DNA of 53,756 bases from Archaeoglobus sp. Its GTDB lineage: Archaea; Halobacteriota; Archaeoglobi; Archaeoglobales; Archaeoglobaceae. The stretch's first letter is position 1, and every line of letters begins with the position of its first letter. The stretch spans positions 1 to 53,756 of the forward strand of contig JACDNU010000012.1 in assembly GCA_017656505.1 (NCBI GenBank), given 5' to 3'. A program made the translations under genes and the position numbers. Positions 26,077-33,823 of the stretch are shown in pieces. The notes below the pieces were generated by a model. That model made no database searches, was not told the DNA's origin, and saw only the letters and a program-made list of their open reading frames with translations.

Positions 26077-26514
26077 TCAGCTTACGCTAAACGTAGCGTA
26101 TCTCTCCACTCCATTCTCCGCAACAATTTTAAGCCGATGACTTGAGCCCTCACCTCCTGGGAGGTTATTAAGCTCCAGCCTAACCCCTTCGAGGGGGTAG
26201 AAGTTGGATTGGTTGTAAGTGAAGTCGTACGATATTCCGTCAACGATCACGGTGAATTTGGAGGAATCTAAGGTTACAGCTCCGGTATTCGTAAGGTCTA
26301 CGGTCACATTATAGGTTGTAGCTGTTGTATTCCATGCGTTCACACTTGTAATCTCGAAATCCGTATTTTCCAGCTCATACTTCCGATGTTCCTGCTTCTT
26401 TACAGCTAGATCGATATCGTTGAAGCTTTTTACCAGCTCCCCAGCTATGAACGACATCGATATGAAAAGGCTGATCATGATTATTGCAAAAGCAGCGATG
26501 GTGCTAAATCCCAT
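26077..26514 (-). CDS. flaF: Archaellum stator protein ArlF (FlaF)
   Basis: Protein of 145 residues: MGFSTIAAFAIIMISLFISMSFIAG membrane helix, then a beta-sandwich (FEITSVNAWNTTATTYNVTVDLTNTGAVTLDSSKFTVIVDG), as in FlaF, which binds the S-layer. Its ATG overlaps the end of flaD/E by 11 bases, so the two are translationally coupled. It sits directly before flaG, as usual for euryarchaeal operons. Asn-x-Thr/Ser sites (NTT, NVT, NQS) are numerous, so N-glycosylation is possible. Confidence 0.88.
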   Translation of the reverse strand: MGFSTIAAFAIIMISLFISMSFIAGELVKSFNDIDLAVKKQEHRKYELENTDFEITSVNAWNTTATTYNVTVDLTNTGAVTLDSSKFTVIVDGISYDFTYNQSNFYPLEGVRLELNNLPGGEGSSHRLKIVAENGVERYATFSVS

Positions 26515-27610
26515 TTAGCTCCATTGCCTCCCTTTTCATCCGGAAGACTTCCCTCTCTACCTCCATTATCTTCTCTCTACTGAATTTCCCCGTTCTCAAG
26601 GCTTCAATGAACATTAAAGACATTATGTGATCCTGAACGTTAAGATAGCCCACAGGCCTCCAGTCGGACTTCTCATGGTAGAGCTTGATTCCCTTCGCAT
26701 ACCTTAGAATTGAGAATAACACATCTTCTGAAATCCACCCGATGTCAACGTAGTAATCAAGAACATTCTCAAGCTCCTCGTATCCAACTCTTTCCACTAG
26801 ATATTCAATCCATTTCAGCAGGAAAATTATCCTTTTTGAGTCTGGTGGCAAGGTTGTGAGCTTTATCCCGTTCGTTTTCCCAGCCCCATCACCTTTCTTC
26901 TGAAGTAATTCTCCTCCTACAAGCATTTCAATCCCTCCATTACCTCCACTCACCTCCTTAACTGTTTCAGAATCCTGAGAACCTTTAAATCCATAGGCAG
27001 AACTTTCGGAGCTTTCAGGGGTTTCAAAGCCTTCAAAGCCTTCAGAGGTTTCGGAGGTTTCAGCCTCTACCTTTCCAGTCAAAGCCTCCGAAGCCTCCAA
27101 CTCTTCAGAACCAACAGGTTCCTCAGATTCATCCGTAGACTCAGCTTGTGGAGCTCCAAGAATTAGTTCTTCAGCCTCATCTTCAGTTGCTCGAGGTTTT
27201 AATTCCCTTTGAGGTGCAAAATTTCTTAAAAGCTTTTCAAGAGCGTCTAATTTCTTATATAAATCATCAATCTTCTCGATTTTTGATTCTGTGTCTAGAT
27301 TTTCTTTAACTTTTGAAATTATCTTTTTCAATTGCTTCTTCGAGACTCTCCTGCCCTTAAGATTATCGTAAATTTCATCTAAAACCACAGAAGGTATCGT
27401 TCCTCTCTCAGCATATATTAAAGCCTTAAGATCAGACTCGTCGAGATACTCCTCCTCATGCTTATCTGTATGCTCATCTACACGTTCTTCATGCTCTTTA
27501 GACTCTTTAGACTCCCCTCTAAGCTCTTCGAGCTTGATAATATTTCTGTTGTCATCCTTCTCCTTTCCCAAACCATTACTAAAATTATTACCTACATTAC
27601 CGTTTTCCAT
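26504..27610 (-). CDS. flaD: Archaellum cytosolic ring protein ArlD/E (FlaD/E)
   Basis: Euryarchaeal FlaD/E of 368 residues. The conserved C-terminal domain (about residues 245-365) is seen as LTTLPPDSKRIIFLLKWIEYLVERVGYEELENVLDYYVDIGWISEDVLF and VQDHIMSLMFIEALRTG. The N-terminal third has a coiled-coil-like charged segment (KQLKKIISKVKENLD...KKLDALEKLLRN) and the middle (about 150-240) is a Ser-Glu-Thr-rich low-complexity linker. It contributes to the cytosolic motor ring and connects to chemotaxis adaptors such as CheF. GGAGGTGAC precedes the ATG. A 109-base spacer separates it from flaC. Confidence 0.9.
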   Translation of the reverse strand: MENGNVGNNFSNGLGKEKDDNRNIIKLEELRGESKESKEHEERVDEHTDKHEEEYLDESDLKALIYAERGTIPSVVLDEIYDNLKGRRVSKKQLKKIISKVKENLDTESKIEKIDDLYKKLDALEKLLRNFAPQRELKPRATEDEAEELILGAPQAESTDESEEPVGSEELEASEALTGKVEAETSETSEGFEGFETPESSESSAYGFKGSQDSETVKEVSGGNGGIEMLVGGELLQKKGDGAGKTNGIKLTTLPPDSKRIIFLLKWIEYLVERVGYEELENVLDYYVDIGWISEDVLFSILRYAKGIKLYHEKSDWRPVGYLNVQDHIMSLMFIEALRTGKFSREKIMEVEREVFRMKREAMELNGI

Positions 27611-27719
27611 GAAGTCACCTCCAAGTAAATTGAAAACGATGAGAGTGAGGGTGAGGAGTTGAAATTGATTGAAGGTTTAAAATTACTAGATTGATAGCCA
27701 ACTTTAAAAATCATGAAAG

Positions 27720-28217
27720 TCATGAAAGGACCTCCTCATATAGCACCTTATTCACAATATCCTTAACATTGAGGGATTTTTTGAAGATGAGCTTGAGATC
27801 ATGAGATATACCATCTATGAGGAACTCGAGTTCTTCTATCCTTTTCTCCATTTCATCCAGCCTTTCAATGCTGAGGGAAGTTACTTTCGATGAGCCAACG
27901 AAAGGATTTATCTGGGCTGAGACTATTTCATACAAAGCCATCATGTCTTTTAAAGAATCATCAAGCTTGGTGAGCTCTTCTCTTAAGTCTCCAAGCTCCC
28001 TTTTGAGGTTGTTTATGCTAACGTCTACCCTTGGCAGTCGATTGTCTATCTCATTAAGTCTCTCAATGATGTTGGTTATCGTCTCTGAATCTTCAGCTTC
28101 CTCCTCTTCAACGACTTCCCCATCTAAAGCCTCTAGCTCCTGCTCCTCAGCCTCTAACTCCTCCTTTTCTTCCTCTCTTTTCTTTTTTTTCACAAACCCA
28201 AGTAGCTTGAGTTTCAT
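27720..28217 (-). CDS. flaC: Archaellum cytosolic ring protein ArlC (FlaC)
   Basis: Protein of 165 residues, starting MKLKLLGFVKKKKREEEKEELEAEEQELE (basic then acidic run), then coiled-coil segments (ITNIIERLNEIDNRLPRVDVSINNLKRELGDLREELTKLDDSLKDMMALYEIVSAQINPFVG). The NPFVG stretch is characteristic of FlaC. It forms the euryarchaeal motor ring with FlaD/E. The frame starts at a TTG at 28229; I use the ATG at 28217 that follows GGTGGTGGAT. It is directly after flaB. Confidence 0.9.
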   Translation of the reverse strand: MKLKLLGFVKKKKREEEKEELEAEEQELEALDGEVVEEEEAEDSETITNIIERLNEIDNRLPRVDVSINNLKRELGDLREELTKLDDSLKDMMALYEIVSAQINPFVGSSKVTSLSIERLDEMEKRIEELEFLIDGISHDLKLIFKKSLNVKDIVNKVLYEEVLS

Positions 28218-28272
28218 ATCCACCACCAATAAAAAATAAAGAATAAAAAATTGAACTCTTTGAAGCTTGGGT

Positions 28273-28956
28273 TTACTGCAGTTCTACAACGTTATCGGTG
28301 TAGGCTGGCGGAGTTGTGAATTCGATTATACCCGGAGCACCGAATTCTGGTCTGACTTCTCCTGAGACGTCAGTTCTCGGTGCGATTCCACTGAACAGAT
28401 TGCTTGAATTAACTGTTAGGATTACCTTGTCTCCTGAATTCAGAACCGGATAATCCGCGCTAAGAGAACCGTCTTCATCCTGCAATACAATGATTCCAAA
28501 GTGATTACCAGAAGTATAGTTCCACGCATTCATGGAGCTGTTAAAGATATTTGGATATCCGCTCGAGTCAGAGAATGCCTTATTTGTAGCATCATCATCG
28601 TAAGTCAGCATCACACCGACACTACCGTTATCCAAGGTCAACGTCGTTGTGGTTAGGTCTATATCCTGACCTCCAGTGTTAACTTCAACAAAGATTGCCA
28701 TCCTGTCTACGGTTGCACTACTAGTTCTTGGACTTGTGACATATCCCAGTACTTTTGTAACCTTTATACCACTGGCAACTTCTTTAGTCGTTTCTCTCCC
28801 TGTCGCCAGAGCTTTCTGCTGTAAGAAACCGACTGTCTGGATGAGAACCGCTGCACTCACTGCCGCCACGAGCACGATGGCGATGAAGACAATCAGTATT
28901 TCGATACCTATCGCACCCTTCTCGTCCTTCCTCAATTTTTTCATTTTCGTTCTCAA
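28273..28956 (-). CDS. flaB: Archaellin (major archaellum filament protein)
   Basis: Single archaellin of 227 residues. The class III signal is MRTKMKKLRKDEKG followed by AIGIEILIVFIAIVLVAAVSAAVL, with cleavage by the preflagellin peptidase expected after the Gly at residue 14 (KDEKG-AIGIE). The exported domain is Thr/Ser/Asn rich with several N-x-S/T sites (NGS, NSS, NYT). The proposed start is a TTG at 28956 because GGAGGTGG is 4 bases upstream; the ATG at 28944 is 16 bases from that site. It is first in the archaellum operon, after a TATA box (28998-29005). Only one archaellin gene is present here. Confidence 0.92.
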   Translation of the reverse strand: MRTKMKKLRKDEKGAIGIEILIVFIAIVLVAAVSAAVLIQTVGFLQQKALATGRETTKEVASGIKVTKVLGYVTSPRTSSATVDRMAIFVEVNTGGQDIDLTTTTLTLDNGSVGVMLTYDDDATNKAFSDSSGYPNIFNSSMNAWNYTSGNHFGIIVLQDEDGSLSADYPVLNSGDKVILTVNSSNLFSGIAPRTDVSGEVRPEFGAPGIIEFTTPPAYTDNVVELQ

Positions 28957-28997
28957 TTTCCCACCTCCACAATTGTAATTGTTATAATTATGATGCA

Positions 28998-29005
28998 GTA
29001 TATAA
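28998..29005 (-). promoter_or_regulatory. TATA box of the archaellum operon
   Basis: Read on the minus strand, TTATATAC lies about 26 bases before an expected transcription start near 28975, leaving a 19-base leader that includes the strong Shine-Dalgarno GGAGGTGG ahead of flaB. Confidence 0.65.
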
Positions 29006-29028
29006 CGGTTTTTTGCTCATAAGTAGGG

Positions 29029-29056
29029 AGATGCATATGTAGGTGCATATGCATCT
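29029..29056. promoter_or_regulatory. Perfect 11-bp inverted repeat upstream of archaellum promoter
   Basis: AGATGCATATG (29029-29039) and CATATGCATCT (29046-29056) are exact reverse complements separated by TAGGTG. It lies about 25-50 bases upstream of the flaB TATA box, where an activator would bind, and about 90 bases from the tRNA-Arg. Candidate operator for an archaellum regulator. Confidence 0.6.
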
Positions 29057-29144
29057 GCATACAATGCGAATCTCAATTGCTTGCAAGCATTCAACATCAT
29101 GCAACCCAAAACGTTATAATCGTATAGGAGATAAGAAATGCAAT

Positions 29145-29216
29145 GGGCCCGTAGGGTAGCGGATATCCTGGAGGCCTTCGGAGCCTCAGACCCGGGTTCA
29201 ACTCCCGGCGGGTCCG
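29145..29216 (+). tRNA. tRNA-Arg (TCG anticodon)
   Basis: Acceptor GGGCCCG (29145-29151) pairs with CGGGTCC (29209-29215) with one G-U, discriminator G. D stem GGGT/ATCC, anticodon stem GAGGC/GCCTC around loop CTTCGGA giving anticodon TCG (29178-29180), T arm CCGGG-TTCAACT-CCCGG. No intron and no encoded CCA. TATA-like TTATAATC lies about 30 bases upstream. It reads CGA arginine codons. Confidence 0.93.
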
Positions 29217-29357
29217 TCAGATTTTTTAAAGTCAGACTACCATCACTCGGGAGATCTAGAAAATAAGAATTCAACGAATTTTTGATTTTTAGAATTTCCT
29301 GCAACCAAAGCAAGGCAAAGGAACAAAGAATAATAAACAAAACTTAATACGACATTT

Positions 29358-31415
29358 ATGCTACTCCTTGAACACGAATCCAAAAAACTCTTAGAGGGCT
29401 ACGGAATAAATACCGCCCGCTGTATTTTTGCTGAGAAAGAAGATGACGCTGTAAAAGCTGCAATCTCACTTGGTTTTCCCGTTGCGATGAAGGTTGCTTC
29501 GAGAGAAATTACCCATAAGAGTAATGTTGGAGGGGTTATTCTTGAAGTGAAAGACGAGAAAGAGGTGAGAGATGCTTTCAGAAGGCTCATCAGAATTAAG
29601 CATGCTGAGGGTGTTAACGTTCAGCCGATGCTTGAGAGGGGTATAGAAGTTATCGTTGGTGCTACCGAAAACGAGCAATTTGGCAGCATTTTAATGTTCG
29701 GTTTGGGAGGTGTTTTTGTTGAAGCTATCAGAGACATCTCAATGAGGCTGATCCCCATAACGAGAAGGGACGCCGAGGAAATGATTAAAGAGACAAAGGT
29801 ATATGGAATTCTGAAAGGTTATAGAGGGTTCAAAGGTGATCTTGAAGCTTTAATCGAACTTCTGCTGAAAGTCAGCAGGATAGTTGAGAGGGAAGATATA
29901 GCCGAAATGGATCTTAATCCCGTTTTCGTTTACGAGAAGGGATACGCTGTTGCTGACGCGAGGATCGTGAAGGGAAGGAAAAGAAAGGGAGCAGGAGGGG
30001 AGACAAGAGAGACTATCGAAAGAAAAATAGAAAGGATAGGAGAAATACTTAATCCCAGATCGGTAGCTGTCATAGGAGCTTCAAACCAGCCGCTTAAGGT
30101 TGGATACATGGTTTTGAAGAGCCTTTCAACCAATCCAGAATTGAAGATATATCCCATCAATCCCAATTTGGAAGAGATTGAGGGATTAAAACTAAAAGTT
30201 CATCCTTCGATTGAATCAGTTAAAGCTGATCTGGCCATCGTAGCAGTTCCAGCCGACAAAGTTATAGAGGTTGTTAAAGATTGCATTGGCAGGGTTAAAG
30301 GGGTTCTGATAATATCTTCCGGTTTCAAGGAGGCCGATGAGCGGGGAAAAGTTCTCCAAAATGAACTAGCAAAAATAGCTCAGGAAAACGAGATAAAAAT
30401 AATTGGCCCGAATACGTTTGGGATAGTTAATGTAAGATCCTCGATCAACGCAAGCTTCACTCCGATGTTCAGCAAGCTAAGGAAAGGTTCGATTGCTCTC
30501 GTTTCCCAAAGTGGCGGAATGTGCCATTATTTCATGCAGAATTTCATTGAAGATGTTGGTTTCAGTTACATCCTCCATCTCGGAAATAGATGCGATGTTG
30601 ATTTCCCAGAGGTTTTACGCTTTCTTAAGGAGGATCGGAATACAAAGGTCGTTGCACTTTACATTGAGGGAGTTGAAAAGGGTAGAGAACTATTTGAAGC
30701 CGTTTCCGAGCTATCAGAAATTAAGCCTGTGGTTGTTTTAAAAGCGGGTAAGTCAAAGATGGCTGACGTGGTATCGAGAAGCCATACAGGAAGTTTAGCT
30801 GGAGACTACGGAGTTTTCATATCTGCAATGAAGCAAGCGAATGCAATCGTTGTTGAAACTCCGCTGGAGCTTCTTGACGTCTCTAAGGCACTTGAAAGAA
30901 TTGGAGGTAAGGAAAATAAAAAAGAAAGTAAAATTGATGATTGCAGCGATGATGTCGGTGCTGTTATAGCAACAGTCCAAGCAGGACTTGGATTTACATG
31001 CCTCGACATCTTTGAAGAGAGGGGTGGTAATCTCGCAAAACTCAGCGATGAGACGATTAAACGCCTGCATGAGCTGCTTCCACCGATTACAATGAGAGAT
31101 AATCCAATAGATCTCTCCTTCAGCGTGCTGAATCTAGATGCATTCAGAGAAGTTTTGAAGACTTTATCCAACGATAGTTGCGTTGGGTTGATTGTTTTTC
31201 TCTTGGCGGTATCTCCTTCCTGGACGCTCCCTCACGAAATCATCCTCGACATCTTAAGAGAGGTGAGTAAGCCGATGGTAATCGTGTATTCCTCCACACC
31301 CGATGACTTCAGAGAGTTGAGGGTTAAAGCGGAATCTCTCGGTATCCCGACCTATCCTACGATTGAAAGAGGAGCAAGGGTTGCTGCCAGACTTTTGAGT
31401 TACATGTTTCCTTAA
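29358..31415 (+). CDS. NDP-forming acyl-CoA synthetase, fused beta-alpha subunits
   Basis: Fusion of 685 residues. The N-terminal part (about 1-210) is the ATP-grasp beta subunit: ESKKLLEGYGI, FPVAMKVASREITHKSNVGGVIL, FGSILMFGLGGVFVE. The C-terminal part (about 225-685) is the alpha subunit with a CoA-binding domain (LNPRSVAVIGASNQPLKVGY; IYPINP; IIGPNTFGI; LVSQSGGM) and SRSHTGSLAG, where H476 matches the conserved phospho-His segment. Such enzymes make ATP from acyl-CoA, ADP and phosphate, or work in reverse. The beta-alpha order is the reverse of the commoner alpha-beta fusion. It is alone on the plus strand. The acid substrate is unknown. Confidence 0.9.
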   Translation: MLLLEHESKKLLEGYGINTARCIFAEKEDDAVKAAISLGFPVAMKVASREITHKSNVGGVILEVKDEKEVRDAFRRLIRIKHAEGVNVQPMLERGIEVIVGATENEQFGSILMFGLGGVFVEAIRDISMRLIPITRRDAEEMIKETKVYGILKGYRGFKGDLEALIELLLKVSRIVEREDIAEMDLNPVFVYEKGYAVADARIVKGRKRKGAGGETRETIERKIERIGEILNPRSVAVIGASNQPLKVGYMVLKSLSTNPELKIYPINPNLEEIEGLKLKVHPSIESVKADLAIVAVPADKVIEVVKDCIGRVKGVLIISSGFKEADERGKVLQNELAKIAQENEIKIIGPNTFGIVNVRSSINASFTPMFSKLRKGSIALVSQSGGMCHYFMQNFIEDVGFSYILHLGNRCDVDFPEVLRFLKEDRNTKVVALYIEGVEKGRELFEAVSELSEIKPVVVLKAGKSKMADVVSRSHTGSLAGDYGVFISAMKQANAIVVETPLELLDVSKALERIGGKENKKESKIDDCSDDVGAVIATVQAGLGFTCLDIFEERGGNLAKLSDETIKRLHELLPPITMRDNPIDLSFSVLNLDAFREVLKTLSNDSCVGLIVFLLAVSPSWTLPHEIILDILREVSKPMVIVYSSTPDDFRELRVKAESLGIPTYPTIERGARVAARLLSYMFP

Positions 31416-31451
31416 AATTGTTAATTCCGAAAACTAATATTTTTGGTTTAT

Positions 31452-31822
31452 CTACTCCAGATGCTTCTTAATGATATCCAGTAACTCCTTTTTCCTGAAT
31501 GGCTTTTCGATTATATCAACCGCCCCGGCTTCAAGCAAAGCTTTCCCCCACCTGTGTTTGAAGGCTGTAAGACCGATTATCTTAGCTTCTGGATCTATTT
31601 CAAGAATTTTCTTTGCAATTCCACCCCGTTCGTCTCGGGGAGTGGGATCTCAGTTAGAACGAGATCGGGTTTGAACTTCGAGTAAAGTTTTACTGCAGTC
31701 TCACCGTTGTTTGCGCATACGCAGTCGTACTCTGAGAGCATAAGCCTAAGAAGGTTTATGGTGCCGATATCAGGATCGACTATTAGTATTCTTTTATTGC
31801 CATATTCTGATATATCTCTCAT
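31452..31822 (-). pseudogene. Frameshifted CheY-like receiver-domain protein
   Basis: Two frames together give one receiver domain of about 122 residues. The first part (31822 to about 31640) reads MRDISEYGNKRILIVDPDIGTINLL... FKPDLVLTEIPLPETNG; the second, in another frame, reads GGIAKKILEIDPEAKIIGLTAFKHRWGKALLEAGAVDIIEKPF and ends at 31452. The shift falls at a GGGG run near 31629; one extra G would restore the reading frame. Acidic pair (VDPD), Thr (GLTAF) and Lys (EKPF) are kept, but the phospho-acceptor position reads LTE where LLD is expected, so Glu replaces Asp. It may be a real pseudogene, a sequencing error or a constitutively 'on' receiver. Confidence 0.75.
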
Positions 31823-31969
31823 CCTACCTTAGACTTTTTATTTGAATCATTCAGGCTCATATAACTTTTCATTTATGTCGAAAATCTCTATAAAATCCAT
31901 TCCAAGCGATGAGCAAATATTTTGATATATGGTTCATGATAAAAATTTTAAATAAAATAACCAAGATTG

Positions 31970-31994
31970 AAGTTAGAAGCTAGAACCCTAACTT
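31970..31994 (-). other. Stop-codon-proximal hairpin after the TGA-containing gene
   Basis: AAGTTAG and CTAACTT (7 bp) flank an 11-base loop and include part of the stop codon of the gene at 31993-32754. It could be a terminator or RNA stability element. It lacks the GAA/A internal loop and GC-rich upper stem expected of an archaeal SECIS. Confidence 0.35.
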
Positions 31995-32754
31995 AAAACT
32001 CCCTGCTATACTTCCCCAGCTTCTCTGCCCTTCTATGTCTGTAGGAGATTTTCTGATTGGGATAACCCATTTCACGTAGCAGTGGCGCGATTTTCTGCTC
32101 AATTTCAGCTATGTTCGGGCGCTCTGCAAGTTCAGGCGGGACTTCCTTTCTTTTCTCCGGTTCCATCTCCAGCAAATCGCATATCGTTTCAGCACCCCAT
32201 ACAGCAGCCATTATTACCGGATGATCAAGTTCTGTGCTGTCTCTCGCAGAAAGAAAACCGCATTTGTCTTTTTCAGCAACTATGAAAACCATCTCCCAAA
32301 ATCTTGCATCCGGATCCAAAAAATCGAATGCTCGCTGGGTTCGATTGTAACGCAGTCTTAGGCAATCAATGGAGCCAAATCTCTCCTCAAATCTGTTTAC
32401 GATATTTATAATTGCAGGAATAGAGGCTGCAACACCAATAGCGGAGTTCTTCGCCAACTCCTCCCGACCGATTCCTACGACGTATGCGATAAGAAAGCAT
32501 GCAGCACTAACAGCCCCTCAAGTTCCTACACCTGTTGCGGCAGTTCCACCATGAAGTCCCATCATACCCATATGGATTGCATTTTCAAGCTCGATGGGCA
32601 TCAGCTCGATTCCTTCCGACCTAAAAGCTCTGCAGATTCCCTCGAAGGTTCCGGGTGCACAGGCAAAATACTTTCTACCTGCTTCTAACGCAAATCTACC
32701 GGCATTCTCAACTATTCTTTTCCTCTGATCCTCGGAAAATTCGATTTTTTCCAT
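31993..32754 (-). CDS. C_GCAxxG_C_C-family redox protein with in-frame TGA (candidate selenoprotein)
   Basis: One reading frame of 253 residues broken only by a TGA at codon 79 (32518-32520). The upstream part ends HGGTAATGVGT and the downstream part continues GAVSAACFLIAYVVGIGREE without any shift, so the TGA stands where this family has the Cys of its CGAxxG motif. Other family features are kept: GICRAFRSEG, FEERFGSIDC and an AETICDLLE helix. NCBI names some members '(seleno)protein', so Sec at this site is precedented in bacteria. The second half has only a TTG as own start. GGGGGAT precedes the ATG. A nonsense mutation cannot be excluded. No archaeal SECIS was found by eye. Confidence 0.7.
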
Positions 32755-32805
32755 TTAATCCCCCTTCTCAAGGCTTTTCACAACAGCAATAAACTTTTCG
32801 ATAAC

Positions 32806-32836
32806 TTGGTACAATATAAATCTATTTTCGTACCAA
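32806..32836. promoter_or_regulatory. Inverted repeat bracketing the TATA box of the TGA-containing gene
   Basis: TTGGTAC (32806-32812) and GTACCAA (32830-32836) form a 7-bp perfect inverted repeat. Between them, read on the minus strand, is the TATA-like GATTTATATTG, about 26 bases before an expected start near 32791. A repressor bound here would block TBP/TFB. Confidence 0.5.
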
Positions 32837-32873
32837 AAACTAATAAAGTGGCCGAAATCAAACGTTTAGAACG

Positions 32874-32888
32874 TAGTAAAATTTACTA
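32874..32888. repeat. 15-base palindrome upstream of the TGA-containing gene
   Basis: TAGTAAA and TTTACTA are separated by one A. AT-rich and between two minus-strand genes (after thiD); it may be part of a regulatory region or chance. Confidence 0.3.
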
Positions 32889-32914
32889 AAACATACGGTA
32901 AATCTTAGATATAC

Positions 32915-33721
32915 TCACAGTTTTGCAACCTCCGAGCAAGGCAAGCATTTGCCTGTTAACTTTGCTCTCTTTACGGATTCCAGCAGATAAAGCCTCGAAT
33001 GTCTTGCAGCATCTTCTAGGCTTTCTCCTTTAGCAAGATAACACGTCAAGGCAGAACTATAAACACATCCGGTTCCCCGTATTTCGACTGGAGAGTACTC
33101 TGCCTGAATCGCGAACGCTTTTCCGTCGTAAACAACGTCAATCCCCCTCAGTTTCCCTCCCGTAATCACCACCGCACATTCCAATTTCTGCGAGATTTTC
33201 TTCGCAGCTTTTTCAGCCGATTTTAAATCATTGACTTCTACTCCCGAAAGAAGTTCAGCCTCCTCAGCATTTGGGGTTAGAAAACTTACAATAGCAGACA
33301 TGATTTCGGCTATTTCAGCAAATTCAGCAGTTTCTTGGAATTTAAGGTTTGTTGTAGATGCATAAACGGGATCCCAAAGGATGACTTTTTTATCCATACC
33401 ATACTCTTCAAGTAATTCAACAATAACTTCAGCAACCTCTGTTGAATTTAGAAGTCCTATTTTAACCCCAGCGATGAGTTTATCCTCCAGAATTGATTTC
33501 AACTGTTCTTCCACCGTTTCAGGAGAGACCTTTTCGTACCCATAACCCTTGCACGTGTTCTGAAATGTTATCGCGCTTACAACTCCGCAGGGATGAAAAC
33601 CAAGGGAGCCAATAACCCTAACATCGAGAAGCAAGCCCGCACAGCCCGAAGGATCCAGACCTGCAATGGATACCACGGAAGGCTTCCGATATTCTTTTTT
33701 GCTTACGTTTTTACTTTCCAT
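32915..33721 (-). CDS. thiD: Hydroxymethylpyrimidine (phosphate) kinase ThiD
   Basis: Ribokinase-fold enzyme of 268 residues that phosphorylates HMP and HMP-P in thiamine synthesis. Motifs are VVSIAGLDPSGCAGLLLDVRVIGSLG (variant of AGSDSSGGAG), VSAITFQNTCKGYG, SEDKLIAGVKIGLL-like LEDKLIAGVKIGLL, LWDPVYAST, FLTPNAEEAELLSG, VVITGGK and the anion-hole EIRGTGCVYSSAL with GTGC. It has a typical N-terminus and no fused ThiN domain. An extra Cys-containing C-terminal tail (GKCLPCSEVAKL) has a CxxC. No riboswitch was seen upstream. Confidence 0.9.
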   Translation of the reverse strand: MESKNVSKKEYRKPSVVSIAGLDPSGCAGLLLDVRVIGSLGFHPCGVVSAITFQNTCKGYGYEKVSPETVEEQLKSILEDKLIAGVKIGLLNSTEVAEVIVELLEEYGMDKKVILWDPVYASTTNLKFQETAEFAEIAEIMSAIVSFLTPNAEEAELLSGVEVNDLKSAEKAAKKISQKLECAVVITGGKLRGIDVVYDGKAFAIQAEYSPVEIRGTGCVYSSALTCYLAKGESLEDAARHSRLYLLESVKRAKLTGKCLPCSEVAKL

Positions 33722-33823
33722 GCCCCCTTCTATTCCAAGGGAATTAATTAATTTTAGGATGATTTAGGGGTTGAGGCTCTGAGGTAACAAAAAAATTATA
33801 TCTTTTTTATTTTATCATTTCTC

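Noticed and set aside
29017-29340. Minus-strand frame of 107 codons
   Set aside because: It lies across the tRNA-Arg gene and the inverted repeat; no protein family features.
31970-31994. Hairpin after the TGA-containing gene as a SECIS element
   Set aside because: It lacks the GAA/A internal loop and GC-rich upper stem; loop of 11 bases and an AT stem do not match the archaeal SECIS pattern.
32490-32517. Bacterial-type SECIS directly after the TGA
   Set aside because: I could not fold a stable hairpin with a bulged U in this stretch by eye, and archaea place the element in the UTR.
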